Origin: Aeromicrobium flavum | GTDB lineage: Bacteria; Actinomycetota; Actinomycetes; Propionibacteriales; Nocardioidaceae | Assembly: GCF_007992115.1 (NCBI RefSeq) | Contig: NZ_BJZQ01000003.1 | Coordinates: 159,723-223,722 of the forward strand | Reading direction: 5' to 3' | Length of the DNA stretch: 64,000 nucleotides | Shown here: positions 48,040 to 56,799 of the stretch, piece by piece | Layout of the letters: each line of letters starts with the position of its first letter | How positions within the stretch are numbered: the first letter of the stretch is position 1 | Program-made: the position numbers and the translations under genes | Notes under the pieces: model-generated | Seen by the model: only the letters and a program-made list of their open reading frames with translations | The model's database searches: none | Told to the model about the DNA's origin: nothing

Positions 48040-49295
48040 GCGTCCGCACCGATCCCATCGCCACCACGCGTGGTCCGGCGAAGCGTTTCCACCTCACCTG
48101 GCCGTGGCTGCTGATCGGCCTGGCCGGCATCCTCGTCGTGATGTCGCTGCTGCGCCTCGTCACCGGCGTCGACGACCTCGACTCCTCGGGCACCATCCGC
48201 GCCACGTTGATCGCGGCCGTCCCGATCGGGCTGGCCGGCCTCGGCGGCCTGTGGTCCGAGCGGGCCGGCGTCGTCAACATCGGCCTCGAGGGCATGATGA
48301 TCCTCGGCACCTTCGGTGCGGGCTACTTCGGCTACTTCTACGGTCCGTGGCAGGGCGTGCTCGGCGCGATCCTGCTGGGTGCCGCCGGCGGCCTCCTGCA
48401 CGCGGTGGCCACGGTGTACTTCGGCGTCGACCACATCGTCTCGGGCGTCGCGATCAACATCATCGCGGCGGGCGCGGTGCAGTACCTCGCGGCGCTGGCG
48501 TTCAGCGGCGTGCAGGGCGGCGGCCAGACCCAGTCCCCGCAGATCGACCGACTGCCCAGCATCACGATCTCCGGGTTGTCCGACCCCTTGAGCGACATCG
48601 AGCAGAAGCACTGGTTCTTCATCTCGGACGTCGCCTCGGTCCTGCGCGCGCTGGTGACCAACATGTCGTCGCTCACGATCATCGCGATCGCGTTGTTCGT
48701 GCTGACCTGGTGGCTGTTGTGGCGCACGGCCTTCGGCCTGCGGCTGCGCTCGGTCGGCGAGTCGCCGGCCGCGGCCGAGTCGCTCGGCGTCAACGTCTAC
48801 CGCTACAAGTTCATCGCGGTCATCGTGTCGGGCGGCCTCGCCGGCCTGGCGGGCGGCTTCCTGGCCCTCGTCGCCGCGAACGCGTTCCGCGACGGGCAGA
48901 CCGGTGGCCGCGGCTACATCGGCCTGGCCGCCATGATCTTCGGCAACTGGCGACCGGGCGGCCTGTTCGCCGGCGCCACGCTGTTCGGCTACACCGACAC
49001 GCTGCGCCTGCGCGGCGGCGGCGAGACCGTCCACGCGCTGCTGCTGCTGGTCGCGGTCTTCCTCGTGATGCTGGCGATCTGGCAGTTCCGCCAGCACGGC
49101 CGGCGCTCCGCGCTGATCGCGGCCGTCCTGGGCATCGTCGTCGCCGGCATCTACCTGCTGAGCGACGAGATCCCCAACGAGCTGGCCACGATGACGCCGT
49201 ACGTCACGACGCTGCTAGTGCTCGCGGTCTTCAGCCAGAACCTGAGGATGCCCGCGGCCGACGGCAAGATCTATCGGAAGGGCAGTGCCGGATGA
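48036..49295 (+). CDS. nupC: Nucleoside ABC importer permease 2
   Basis: 419 residues, about nine transmembrane helices of BPD_transp_2 type (AGVVNIGLEGMMILGTFGAGY, HIVSGVAINIIAAG, GRGYIGLAAMIFGNWRPGG). It is the second half of the nucleoside channel and is larger than the first, with an extra loop around 170-200. The ATG at 48036 overlaps the small ORF's stop, and its own stop overlaps the cytidine deaminase start (ATGA). Confidence 0.92.
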   Translation: MSVRTDPIATTRGPAKRFHLTWPWLLIGLAGILVVMSLLRLVTGVDDLDSSGTIRATLIAAVPIGLAGLGGLWSERAGVVNIGLEGMMILGTFGAGYFGYFYGPWQGVLGAILLGAAGGLLHAVATVYFGVDHIVSGVAINIIAAGAVQYLAALAFSGVQGGGQTQSPQIDRLPSITISGLSDPLSDIEQKHWFFISDVASVLRALVTNMSSLTIIAIALFVLTWWLLWRTAFGLRLRSVGESPAAAESLGVNVYRYKFIAVIVSGGLAGLAGGFLALVAANAFRDGQTGGRGYIGLAAMIFGNWRPGGLFAGATLFGYTDTLRLRGGGETVHALLLLVAVFLVMLAIWQFRQHGRRSALIAAVLGIVVAGIYLLSDEIPNELATMTPYVTTLLVLAVFSQNLRMPAADGKIYRKGSAG

Positions 49296-49714
49296 GCGGC
49301 TTCGGCTTCACCCCGGCGGACGCGCCGGTCGACTGGGACTCCCTGCAGAAGTACGCGGTCGAGGTCATGGGCCGCGCCTACGCGCCGTACTCGAAGTACA
49401 AGGTCGGCGCCGCCGGCCTCGTCGACGACGGCCGTGTCGTGCTGGGGTGCAACGTCGAGAACGCCGCGTACGGGGTCGCCCTGTGCGCCGAGTGCGGCAT
49501 GGTCTCGGCCCTGCACTCCACCGGTGGCGGCCGCCTGCGCGCCGTCGTCTGCGTCGACGGTCAAGGCCGGCTGCTGATGCCCTGCGGCCGCTGCCGCCAG
49601 CTGCTGTGGGAGAACGGCGGCGCCACCTGCGAACTGCTGACTGCCTCGGGCGTGAAGACGATGGCCCAGGTGCTGCCCGACGCCTTCGACGCGGAGGACC
49701 TCGAACAGGCATGA
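49292..49714 (+). CDS. cdd: Cytidine deaminase
   Basis: 140 residues, the homotetrameric single-domain type. It deaminates cytidine and deoxycytidine to uridine forms. The zinc ligands and catalytic Glu are in CAEC (70-73 region) and PCGRC, with the substrate loop NVENAAYGVALCAEC. A segment APYSKYKVGAAGLV precedes it. It is coupled by ATGA to the permease before it and to the P450 after it, so imported cytidine meets the enzyme at once. Confidence 0.93.
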   Translation: MSGFGFTPADAPVDWDSLQKYAVEVMGRAYAPYSKYKVGAAGLVDDGRVVLGCNVENAAYGVALCAECGMVSALHSTGGGRLRAVVCVDGQGRLLMPCGRCRQLLWENGGATCELLTASGVKTMAQVLPDAFDAEDLEQA

Positions 49715-50889
49715 CCACCCTCACCGCCTTCGACCCCACCGACGCGGACTTCCTGCGCGATCCCTACCCGGCGCTGGCCGAGCTGCGTCGTCAGGGCTCG
49801 CTCGTCTGGCACGAGCCGTGGTCGACGTGGCTGGCCACCGACCACGCCACGGTCGGGGCCGTCCTGAAGAACCGTGCCTTCGGCCGGCTCTGGCACGACT
49901 GGGAGCCCGTCGAGGAGATGGAGCCGTTCAACTCCCTGCACCGCAACCAGCTCATGGAGAACGAGCCGCCGGCGCACACCCGGATGCGGCGGCTGCTGGC
50001 CGGCGCGTTCGGCCGGGGCCACGTCGAGCGGATGCGCCCGCGCATCGAGGCGCTCGCGGCCGACATGGTGGCCGCGCTGCCGGAGCGGTTCGACGTGCTG
50101 GCCGACTACGCAGAGCCCATGCCGGTCTACGTGATCTGCGACCTGCTCGGCGTGCCGCGCGAGGACCACGAGGACCTGCGCCGGTGGAGCCAGGCGATCG
50201 TCCACATGTACGAGAAGGACATCGACGAGGCCACGAAGGCCGAGGCGCTCGAGGCGAGCACGGCGTTCTCCGACTACGTGCGCGACGTCATCGCGATGCG
50301 CCGTCGTGAGCCTGGGGAGGACCTGGTCAGCGACCTCATCGCCGAGACCGACGCGGGGAAGGGCTTCTCCGACGACGAGCTCGTGGCCACGGTGGTACTG
50401 CTGCTCAATGCCGGGCACGAGGCCAGCGTCAACACCTTCGGCAACGGGTTCCACGCCCTGCTCACCCACCGCGACCAGCTCGCGCGGGTCACCAGCGGCG
50501 AGGTGCCCATCGAGATCGCGCTGGAGGAGCTCATCCGCTTCGACGCGCCGCTGCAGCTGTTCGAGCGCACCGCCACGAAGGACGTCGAGGTGGCCGGCCA
50601 GGTCGTCACGGCGGGCCAGAAGGTCGCCTGCCTCATGGGCTCGGCCAACCGCGACGCCGCGGTGTTCGACGACGCCGACCGCTTCGACGTCGGGCGCGAC
50701 CCCAACCCGCACGTCGGGTTCGGGCTCGGCATCCACTTCTGCCTCGGCGCACCCCTGGCGCGCCTCGAGCTGAGCATCTCGCTGCGGGCGCTGCTCCAGC
50801 GATTCCCCGACCTCGTCCTCACGGGCGAGTCCCCGCGCCGCCCCACGTGGGTGCTGCGCGGCTACGAGAGCATCGAGGTGTCCGCATGA
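49711..50889 (+). CDS. Cytochrome P450
   Basis: 392 residues, a soluble bacterial class I P450. The heme-binding loop is FGLGIHFCLG with Cys344, and the ExxR motif of helix K is in EELIR. The I-helix reads AGHEAS (234-239), so the conserved Thr after the acid is Ala238, followed by Ser239; this may alter oxygen activation. No ferredoxin or reductase gene is adjacent. It lies between cdd and deoA with 4-base overlaps on both sides, so it is truly part of the operon, though nucleoside work does not need it. The C-terminus ends IEVSA, like the unit at 47956. Confidence 0.9.
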   Translation: MTTLTAFDPTDADFLRDPYPALAELRRQGSLVWHEPWSTWLATDHATVGAVLKNRAFGRLWHDWEPVEEMEPFNSLHRNQLMENEPPAHTRMRRLLAGAFGRGHVERMRPRIEALAADMVAALPERFDVLADYAEPMPVYVICDLLGVPREDHEDLRRWSQAIVHMYEKDIDEATKAEALEASTAFSDYVRDVIAMRRREPGEDLVSDLIAETDAGKGFSDDELVATVVLLLNAGHEASVNTFGNGFHALLTHRDQLARVTSGEVPIEIALEELIRFDAPLQLFERTATKDVEVAGQVVTAGQKVACLMGSANRDAAVFDDADRFDVGRDPNPHVGFGLGIHFCLGAPLARLELSISLRALLQRFPDLVLTGESPRRPTWVLRGYESIEVSA

Positions 50890-50904
50890 CCGAGCGGCAG
50901 CGAG
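50875..50904 (+). repeat. Third, shortened copy of the EVxA/MSERQR junction
   Basis: The P450/deoA junction (GAGGTGTCCGCATGACCGAG then CGGCAGCGAG) differs at only three of 30 positions from the start of the small-ORF unit at 47950. Here the reading frame is fused into deoA, giving the extra N-terminal TERQRE before a second in-frame ATG at 50907. Confidence 0.6.
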
Positions 50905-52190
50905 AGATGACCGAGAAGTTCGCCCCCACCGACGTCGTCATCGCCAAGCGCGACGGCCACGAGCTGACCGACGACCAGATCGACTGGGTCGTCGACGCGT
51001 ACACGCGCGGGGTCGTGGCGCCCGAGCAGATGTCGGCCCTCGCGATGGCCATCCTGCTCAACGGCATGAACCGCCGGGAGACCGCCCGCTGGACCGCCGC
51101 GATGATCGCCACGGGCGAGCGGATGGACTTCTCGTCCCTGTCGCGCCCGACGGCCGACAAGCACAGCACCGGGGGAGTCGGCGACAAGATCACGCTGCCG
51201 CTGGCACCGCTCGTCGCCGCCTGCGGCGTGGCCGTGCCGCAGCTGTCGGGTCGCGGGCTCGGCCACACCGGCGGCACCCTCGACAAGCTCGAGGCCATCC
51301 CCGGCTGGCGTGCCGCGCTGTCGAACGACGAGATCATGACCCAGCTGGAGGACCTGGGCGCCGTCATCTGCGCCGCGGGCTCGGGCCTGGCTCCCGCCGA
51401 CAAGAAGCTCTACGCGCTGCGCGACGTCACGGGCACCGTGGAGGCCATCCCGCTCATCGCCAGCTCGATCATGAGCAAGAAGATCGCCGAGGGCACGGGA
51501 GCGCTCGTGCTCGACGTCAAGGTCGGCTCGGGCGCCTTCATGAAGAACGAGCGCGACGCCCGCGAGCTGGCCGAGACGATGGTCGCCCTGGGCACCGACG
51601 CCGGCGTCCGCACGGTCGCGCTGCTGACGGACATGTCGGTTCCTCTGGGGCTCACGGCGGGCAACGCGCTCGAGGTGCGTGAGTCGGTCGAGGTGCTCGC
51701 CGGTGGCGGTCCCGCCGACGTCGTCGAGCTCACGGTCGCCCTGGCCCGCGAGATGCTCGCCGGTGCGGGCGTGACCGACGTCGACCCCGCCGAGGCGCTG
51801 GCCGACGGCCGCGCGATGGACGCCTGGAAGGCCATGATCCGCGCCCAGGACGGCGACCCCGACGCCCCGTTGCCCACCGCTCGCGAGACCGAGGTCGTCA
51901 CGGCCGATGCCGACGGCGTGCTGACCTCGCTCGACGCGTACGCCGTCGGGGTGGCCGCGTGGCGTCTCGGTGCCGGGCGATCGCGGCCGGGCGAGTCCGT
52001 CCAGGCCGGCGCCGGCGTCGAGCTGCACGCCAAGCCCGGCGACACCGTGCGGGCGGGCCAGCCGCTGCTGACCCTGCACACGGACACCCCCGAGCGCTTC
52101 GAGCGCGCCCACCAGGCGCTCGAGGGCGGCTGGTCGATCGGCGAGACCGCGGCCGAGACCACGCCGCTCGTCATCGACCGCATCGGCTGA
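50886..52190 (+). CDS. deoA: Thymidine phosphorylase
   Basis: 434 residues. Phosphorolyses thymidine and deoxyuridine to the base and deoxyribose 1-phosphate. The type-II NP signature is KHSTGGVGDKITLPLAPL (about 95-112), with SGRGLGHTGGTLDKLEAIPG and DVKVGSGAFMK after it; the C-terminal domain (about 340-434) is present. The ATG at 50886 gives seven residues resembling MSERQR before the usual beginning (MTEKFAPTDVV at 50907), so the true start could be either. It is coupled to the P450 gene by ATGA. Confidence 0.93.
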   Translation: MTERQREMTEKFAPTDVVIAKRDGHELTDDQIDWVVDAYTRGVVAPEQMSALAMAILLNGMNRRETARWTAAMIATGERMDFSSLSRPTADKHSTGGVGDKITLPLAPLVAACGVAVPQLSGRGLGHTGGTLDKLEAIPGWRAALSNDEIMTQLEDLGAVICAAGSGLAPADKKLYALRDVTGTVEAIPLIASSIMSKKIAEGTGALVLDVKVGSGAFMKNERDARELAETMVALGTDAGVRTVALLTDMSVPLGLTAGNALEVRESVEVLAGGGPADVVELTVALAREMLAGAGVTDVDPAEALADGRAMDAWKAMIRAQDGDPDAPLPTARETEVVTADADGVLTSLDAYAVGVAAWRLGAGRSRPGESVQAGAGVELHAKPGDTVRAGQPLLTLHTDTPERFERAHQALEGGWSIGETAAETTPLVIDRIG

Positions 52191-52262
52191 CGGAGGCAAA
52201 GGGCGGGTTCCGGCCGCGCGTGCTCGGGCTGGGCAAAAGCTCCGCACGGTAGGTTCGTGACC

Positions 52263-52718
52263 ATGCGCATCCTGAATGACCGAGCCGAGATCGCCGCAGC
52301 CTCAGGGTCGGAGCTGGGCGTCAGTTCATGGACCGAGATCCACCAGGACCGCATCGACATGTTCGCCGACGCGACCGGCGACCGACAGTGGATCCACGTC
52401 GATCCCGAGCGTGCGGCCGAGGGCCCGTTCGGCGCCACGATCGCGCACGGCTACCTCACGCTGTCGCTGCTGCCGTTCCTCGGCGCGCAGGTCTACGCGT
52501 TCGCCGGCGATCGCGCCCGCGTCAACTACGGGCTCAACCGCGTGCGCTTCATGGCACCGGTCCTGGTCGGCTCCAAGGTCCGCAACCGCGTCGAGGTCCT
52601 GGAGGTCCGCGACATCGAGAAGGGCCAGCAGGTCACGCTGCAGCACACCGTCGAGATCGAGGGCAACGAGAAGCCGGCGTGCATCGCCGAGACCGTCACC
52701 CTCCTGATGGACGCCTGA
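52263..52718 (+). CDS. MaoC-like hydratase-family protein
   Basis: 151 residues, a single hot-dog fold of the MaoC/R-specific enoyl-CoA hydratase group. The hydratase motif is at [23 protein letters not shown] (Asp and His in A-D-x4-x-H) and the second half of the fold is [11 protein letters not shown]. These proteins hydrate enoyl-CoA or bind related acyl groups; its purpose in a nucleoside region is unclear. It is 72 bases after deoA and one base before add. The ATG at 52263 is used. Confidence 0.86.
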   Translation: MRILNDRAEIAAASGSELGVSSWTEIHQDRIDMFADATGDRQWIHVDPERAAEGPFGATIAHGYLTLSLLPFLGAQVYAFAGDRARVNYGLNRVRFMAPVLVGSKVRNRVEVLEVRDIEKGQQVTLQHTVEIEGNEKPACIAETVTLLMDA

Positions 52719-52719
52719 C

Positions 52720-53805
52720 ATGAAGGCCACGACGGAGCAGATCGCCGCGGTCCCGAAGGTCGCCCTGCACGAGCACCTCGACGGGGGCGTGCGCCCCGAG
52801 ACGGTCGCCGAGATCGCCCTCGCGATCGGTCACGACCTGCCGGCGGATCCGGCGGAGCTGGGCCACTGGTTCGAGGAGGCGTCCTCGTCCGGGTCGCTCG
52901 TGCGGTACCTCGAGACGTTCCAGCACACCACCGGCGTCATGCAGCGCCCCGAGGACCTGACCCGCGTCGCCCGTGAGGCCGTGCTCGACCTGGCCGCGGA
53001 CGGCGTGGTCTACGCCGAGCTGCGCTGGGCGCCCGAGCAGCACCAGAACGCCGGGCTGTCGATCGAGGAGGCCGTCGAGGCCGTCCAGGCCGGCATCGAC
53101 GAGGGCGTCGAGCAGGTCCGCGCCGGGGGCCGGGCGATGGTCGTCGGCCAGCTGCTCACCGCCATGCGGCACGCCTCGCGCGGCATGGAGATCGCCCAGG
53201 TCGCGGTCGCCTACCGCGACCGCGGCGTCCTCGGCTTCGACATCGCCGGCGCCGAGGACGGCTTCCCGCCGATCCTGCACCTGGAGGCGTTCGAGTACCT
53301 GCGCCGCGAGAACATGCGGTTCACGATCCACGCCGGCGAGGCGTTCGGCCTCCCGTCGATCTGGCAGGCCGTGCAGCGCTGTGGCGCCGACCGGCTGGGT
53401 CACGGCGTGCGCATCGTCGACGACATCGACTTCACGGCGTCGCCCACGCCCACCCTCGGCCGGCTGGCGTCGTACATACGCGACTGCCGCATCCCGCTGG
53501 AGATGTGCCCGTCGTCCAACCTGCAGACGGGCGCCGTGCCGGGGATGACGTCGATCGCCGACCACCCGATCGGCCCGCTGGCCGAGCTGGGGTTCCGGGT
53601 CACGATCAACAGCGACAACCGGCTGATGAGCGGCACCTCGATCGGTCGCGAGATGAGCCTGCTGACCGACGCGTTCGGCTACAGCCTCGGCGACCTGCGC
53701 TGGTTCACCGTCAACGCCATGAAGAGCGCCTTCCTGCCGTTCGACGAGCGGCTCGTGCTGATCAACGACGTGATCAAGCCCGGGTTCGCCGCGTTGTCGA
53801 GCTGA
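52720..53805 (+). CDS. add: Adenosine deaminase
   Basis: 361 residues. Hydrolyses adenosine and deoxyadenosine to inosine forms. The zinc-binding HEH is at 17-19 ([10 protein letters not shown]), the substrate Glu is in HAGEAFG, and the later ligands are in LGHGVRI and NSDNRLMSG. It is a TIM-barrel enzyme of the usual length. It is the last gene of the plus-strand nucleoside cluster and its stop is two bases from the stop of the opposite gene. Confidence 0.93.
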   Translation: MKATTEQIAAVPKVALHEHLDGGVRPETVAEIALAIGHDLPADPAELGHWFEEASSSGSLVRYLETFQHTTGVMQRPEDLTRVAREAVLDLAADGVVYAELRWAPEQHQNAGLSIEEAVEAVQAGIDEGVEQVRAGGRAMVVGQLLTAMRHASRGMEIAQVAVAYRDRGVLGFDIAGAEDGFPPILHLEAFEYLRRENMRFTIHAGEAFGLPSIWQAVQRCGADRLGHGVRIVDDIDFTASPTPTLGRLASYIRDCRIPLEMCPSSNLQTGAVPGMTSIADHPIGPLAELGFRVTINSDNRLMSGTSIGREMSLLTDAFGYSLGDLRWFTVNAMKSAFLPFDERLVLINDVIKPGFAALSS

Positions 53806-53807
53806 CG

Positions 53808-54380
53808 TCAGCGCGCGGTCAGGACGCGGTAGGCCCGCTTGGGGTGCATCGGCCGACAGCCGGCGGCGACGGCCGCGGCGATCACGTGCGGCTGGTCCTT
53901 CATCAGCCGCCAGCCGCGGCGCACGAGCGTCAGCGGGGGCTTGCGCGACTCGCGCAGGTCGCGCACGAGACGCAGCCAGAAGACCAGGGGACGGGGCCGC
54001 GTGAGGCAGAGGGCGTCGGCCAGCACGCCCGCGTCGCGGCACGGACCGACGATCTCGGTGGCGAACAGGCCCTCCGCGATGAAGCGGTCGCCGTTCAGCA
54101 CGACCTCGTGGCTGCCGACCGCCCGGCTCACCGAGATGTCGTACACCGGCACCTGCGTCCGGCCCGCCGTGCAGAGCTCGACGATCGCGGCCATGGCGGC
54201 CTCGAGGTTCCACGAGCGCACGTCGTCCCAGTCGGCGATGCCGAGCGTGCTGCGGGGCAGGTCGGGGTGGTCGGCGTCGTGGTAGAAGTCGTCGAGCCGC
54301 AGCACGGTCCAGCCGAGTCTCTCGGCCAGGTGCGACTTCCCCGACCCGGAGGGACCGGCGAGGATCACGACGTGCGGCAT
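53808..54380 (-). CDS. Uridine kinase-like P-loop protein
   Basis: 190 residues, with a P-loop GPSGSGKSH (9-17), a DDFYHDAD segment with Asp residues for metal binding (30-37), and a lid-like region. Short uridine/phosphoribulokinase relatives look like this. It would phosphorylate a nucleoside such as uridine, which fits the cluster. Last gene of the minus arm, 43 bases downstream of the half-length aldehyde dehydrogenase. Confidence 0.78.
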   Translation of the reverse strand: MPHVVILAGPSGSGKSHLAERLGWTVLRLDDFYHDADHPDLPRSTLGIADWDDVRSWNLEAAMAAIVELCTAGRTQVPVYDISVSRAVGSHEVVLNGDRFIAEGLFATEIVGPCRDAGVLADALCLTRPRPLVFWLRLVRDLRESRKPPLTLVRRGWRLMKDQPHVIAAAVAAGCRPMHPKRAYRVLTAR

Positions 54381-54423
54381 GGGGTCGAGGCTATCGAGAC
54401 GGGAGCGGACGTCCTCTGGCGCG

Positions 54424-55278
54424 TCAGACGCCGATCGGGTGCCAGACGGTCTTGTGCTCCAGGAACGGCGTGATCCGTGCCAGCGACTGCGCCGTGGGGG
54501 TGCCGGGGCGCAGGACGCGCTTGAGGTTCACGGCCGCCTCGACCTCGAGCTCGCGCGCCACGTCGGCGTCGTCGACCCCGGTCAGGTCGAGCGCGTTCAC
54601 GTCGAGGTGGCCGGCCAGCCACGGACCGATCTCGGCGATGTCGCCGGTCAGGACGTTGACGACGCCGCCGGGCACGTCCGAGGTCGAGAGGATCTCGGAC
54701 AGCGTGATCGCTGGCAGCGGCCGCGCCAGCGACGAGACGACGACGGCCGTGTTGCCGGACAGCAGCACCGGGGCGAGCACCTCGACCAGGCCGAGCAGCG
54801 ACGAGTCCTGCGGCGCGGCGATCACCACGACGCCCGTCGGCTCCGGAGCGGTGAGGTTGAAGAAGGGCCCGTTCACCTGGTTGGCGTTGCCGGTGACCTG
54901 CGACAGCTTGTCGGCCCACCCGGCGTACCAGACCCAGGTGTCGACGGCCGCGTCGACGATCGCGCCGGCCCGCTTCTCCGAGACGCCCTCGGCGGCCCGG
55001 ACCTCGGCGACCAGCTGGTCGCGACGACCCTCGAGCACCTCGGCGACGCGGTAGAGGATCTGGCCGCGGTTGTAGGGCGTGCGCTTCGACCAGCCGCCGA
55101 ACGCCTTGCGCGCGGCGGTGACCGCGTCGCGGCCGTCCTTGCGTGACGCCTTCGAGGCGTTGGCCGCGAAGCGGCCCTTGGCGTCGGCGACCTCGTAGGT
55201 GCGGCCCGACTCCGAGCGGGGGAACGCCCCGCCGATGAACAGCTTGTACGTCTTGCGGACGTCGAGACGCTCACTCAT
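54424..55278 (-). CDS. Half-length aldehyde dehydrogenase-like protein without catalytic Cys
   Basis: 284 residues, matching only the NAD-binding half of an aldehyde dehydrogenase (KLFIGGAFPRSESGRTY, RAGAIVDAAVDTWVWYAGWADKL, PLPAITLSEIL). The family is about 480 residues, and the expected Cys and Glu of the catalytic half are absent. It follows the complete aldehyde dehydrogenase gene after one 27-residue ORF, so it may pair with that enzyme rather than work alone. The ending is clean with no frameshift remnant. Starts at ATG 55278. Confidence 0.85.
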   Translation of the reverse strand: MSERLDVRKTYKLFIGGAFPRSESGRTYEVADAKGRFAANASKASRKDGRDAVTAARKAFGGWSKRTPYNRGQILYRVAEVLEGRRDQLVAEVRAAEGVSEKRAGAIVDAAVDTWVWYAGWADKLSQVTGNANQVNGPFFNLTAPEPTGVVVIAAPQDSSLLGLVEVLAPVLLSGNTAVVVSSLARPLPAITLSEILSTSDVPGGVVNVLTGDIAEIGPWLAGHLDVNALDLTGVDDADVARELEVEAAVNLKRVLRPGTPTAQSLARITPFLEHKTVWHPIGV

Positions 55279-55358
55279 GCCGCCACCTCCGTGGAAAGAG
55301 CAGGGTACGCCGGTGCCGGCATCGATTGAACTGGATTCACTCGCTGGCGCTCGCTCAT
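55275..55358 (-). CDS. 27-residue small ORF, second copy of the 80-bp coupled unit
   Basis: The peptide begins MSERQRVNPVQSMPAP and ends LSTEVAA. It matches the 47956 copy in length, first six residues, the MPxPxY centre and the EV(S/A)A end. It has GGAGG 7 bases before its ATG and supplies the same spacing to the next gene, with ATGA overlaps on both sides, in a different operon on the other strand. Functional role unknown. Confidence 0.5.
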   Translation of the reverse strand: MSERQRVNPVQSMPAPAYPALSTEVAA

Positions 55359-56794
55359 CGTGTTCCCTCCAGGTAGGAGGCCAGCCCGTGCCGGCCGCCC
55401 TCGCGGCCGTAGCCGGACTCCTTGTAGCCGCCGAACGGGGAGGCGGGGTCGAACTGGTTGAACGTGTTGGCCCAGACCACGCCGGCGCGGAGCTTGTCGG
55501 CCATCGCCAGGATGCGCGAGCCCTTCTCGGTCCAGACGCCGGCCGACAGGCCGTAGGGGGTGTTGTTGGCCTTCTCGATCGCTTCGGCGGGCGTGCGGAA
55601 GGTCAGCACCGACAGCACCGGGCCGAAGATCTCCTCGCGGGCGATCCGGTGCGCCTGGGTGACGCCGGTGAAGATCGTCGGGGCGTACCAGTAGCCGCGC
55701 TCGGGCAGCTCGCACGGAGCACTCCAGCGGGCGGCTCCCTCGTCGTCGCCGGTGGCGGCGAGGTCGCGGATGCGGCCCAGCTGCTCGGCGGAGTTGATCG
55801 CGCCGACGTCGGTGTTCTTGTCGAGCGGGTCGCCCAGGCGCAGCGTGGCCATGCGGGCCTTGAGGCGGTCGAGGACCTCCTCGGCGACGCTCTCCTGCAC
55901 GAGCAGGCGCGAGCCGGCGCAGCACACGTGGCCCTGGTTGAAGAAGATGCCCCGGACGATGCCCTCGATCGCCTGGTCCATCGGCGCGTCCTCGAACACG
56001 ATGTTGGCGGCCTTGCCGCCGAGCTCGAGGGTGAGGCGCTTGTCGGTGCCGGCGATCGTGCGGGCGATCTCGCGGCCGACGGGGGTGGAGCCGGTGAAGG
56101 CGACCTTGTCCACGTCGGGGTGCGAGACGAGGTGGCGACCGGTCTCGCCGGCGCCGGTGACGATGTTGACGACACCGGCGGGCAACTCGGCCTGACGGCA
56201 CACGTCGGCGAACAGCAGGGCGGTCAGCGGCGTGGTCTCGGCCGGCTTGAGGACGACGGTGTTGCCGGCTGCCAGGGCCGGTGCGACCTTCCACGCCAGC
56301 ATCAGCAGCGGGAAGTTCCACGGGATGATCTGCGCGCCCACGCCGAGCGGCTGCGGGTTCGGGCCGAGGCCCGCGTGCTCGAGCTTGTCGGCCCAGCCCG
56401 CGTGGTAGAAGAACCACTGCGAGACCAGGGGCACGTCGACGTCGCGCGACTCCTTGATCGGCTTGCCGTTGTCGAGGGTCTCGAGCACGGCGAACTCGCG
56501 GCTGCGCTCGGCCAGGATCCGGGCGATGCGGAACAGGTACTTGGCGCGCTCTCGGCCGGGCATCGGTCCCCAGACGCGCTGGTAGGCCTTGCGGGCGGCG
56601 CGGACGGCGCGGTCGACGTCGGCCTGGTCGGCCTCGGCCACCTCGGCCAGGACCTCCTCGGTGGCCGGGTTGACCGTCTTGAAGGCGGTGCCGCCGCCGT
56701 CGGTGAACTCACCGTCGATGAACAGGCCGTAGCTGGCCGCCAGGTCGACGATGGAGCGCGACTCGGGCGCCGGTGCGTATTCGAACTTCGGCAT
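55355..56794 (-). CDS. Aldehyde dehydrogenase
   Basis: 479 residues. NAD(P)-dependent oxidation of an aldehyde to an acid. Motifs: cofactor-binding PWNFPLLMLAWK, FTGSTPVG, LELGGK with Glu257, and the catalytic Cys291 in GHVCCAGSR. It is a complete family member. Between deoC (5 bases before) and the half-length relative, it probably oxidises the acetaldehyde released by deoxyribose-phosphate aldolase. ATG 56794 is used. Confidence 0.92.
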   Translation of the reverse strand: MPKFEYAPAPESRSIVDLAASYGLFIDGEFTDGGGTAFKTVNPATEEVLAEVAEADQADVDRAVRAARKAYQRVWGPMPGRERAKYLFRIARILAERSREFAVLETLDNGKPIKESRDVDVPLVSQWFFYHAGWADKLEHAGLGPNPQPLGVGAQIIPWNFPLLMLAWKVAPALAAGNTVVLKPAETTPLTALLFADVCRQAELPAGVVNIVTGAGETGRHLVSHPDVDKVAFTGSTPVGREIARTIAGTDKRLTLELGGKAANIVFEDAPMDQAIEGIVRGIFFNQGHVCCAGSRLLVQESVAEEVLDRLKARMATLRLGDPLDKNTDVGAINSAEQLGRIRDLAATGDDEGAARWSAPCELPERGYWYAPTIFTGVTQAHRIAREEIFGPVLSVLTFRTPAEAIEKANNTPYGLSAGVWTEKGSRILAMADKLRAGVVWANTFNQFDPASPFGGYKESGYGREGGRHGLASYLEGTR

Positions 56795-56799
56795 GGGAA

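Noticed and set aside
54424..55278. Half-length aldehyde dehydrogenase as a frameshifted pseudogene
   Set aside because: There is a proper start and stop, no continuation of the missing half downstream in other frames, and the retained half is well preserved.
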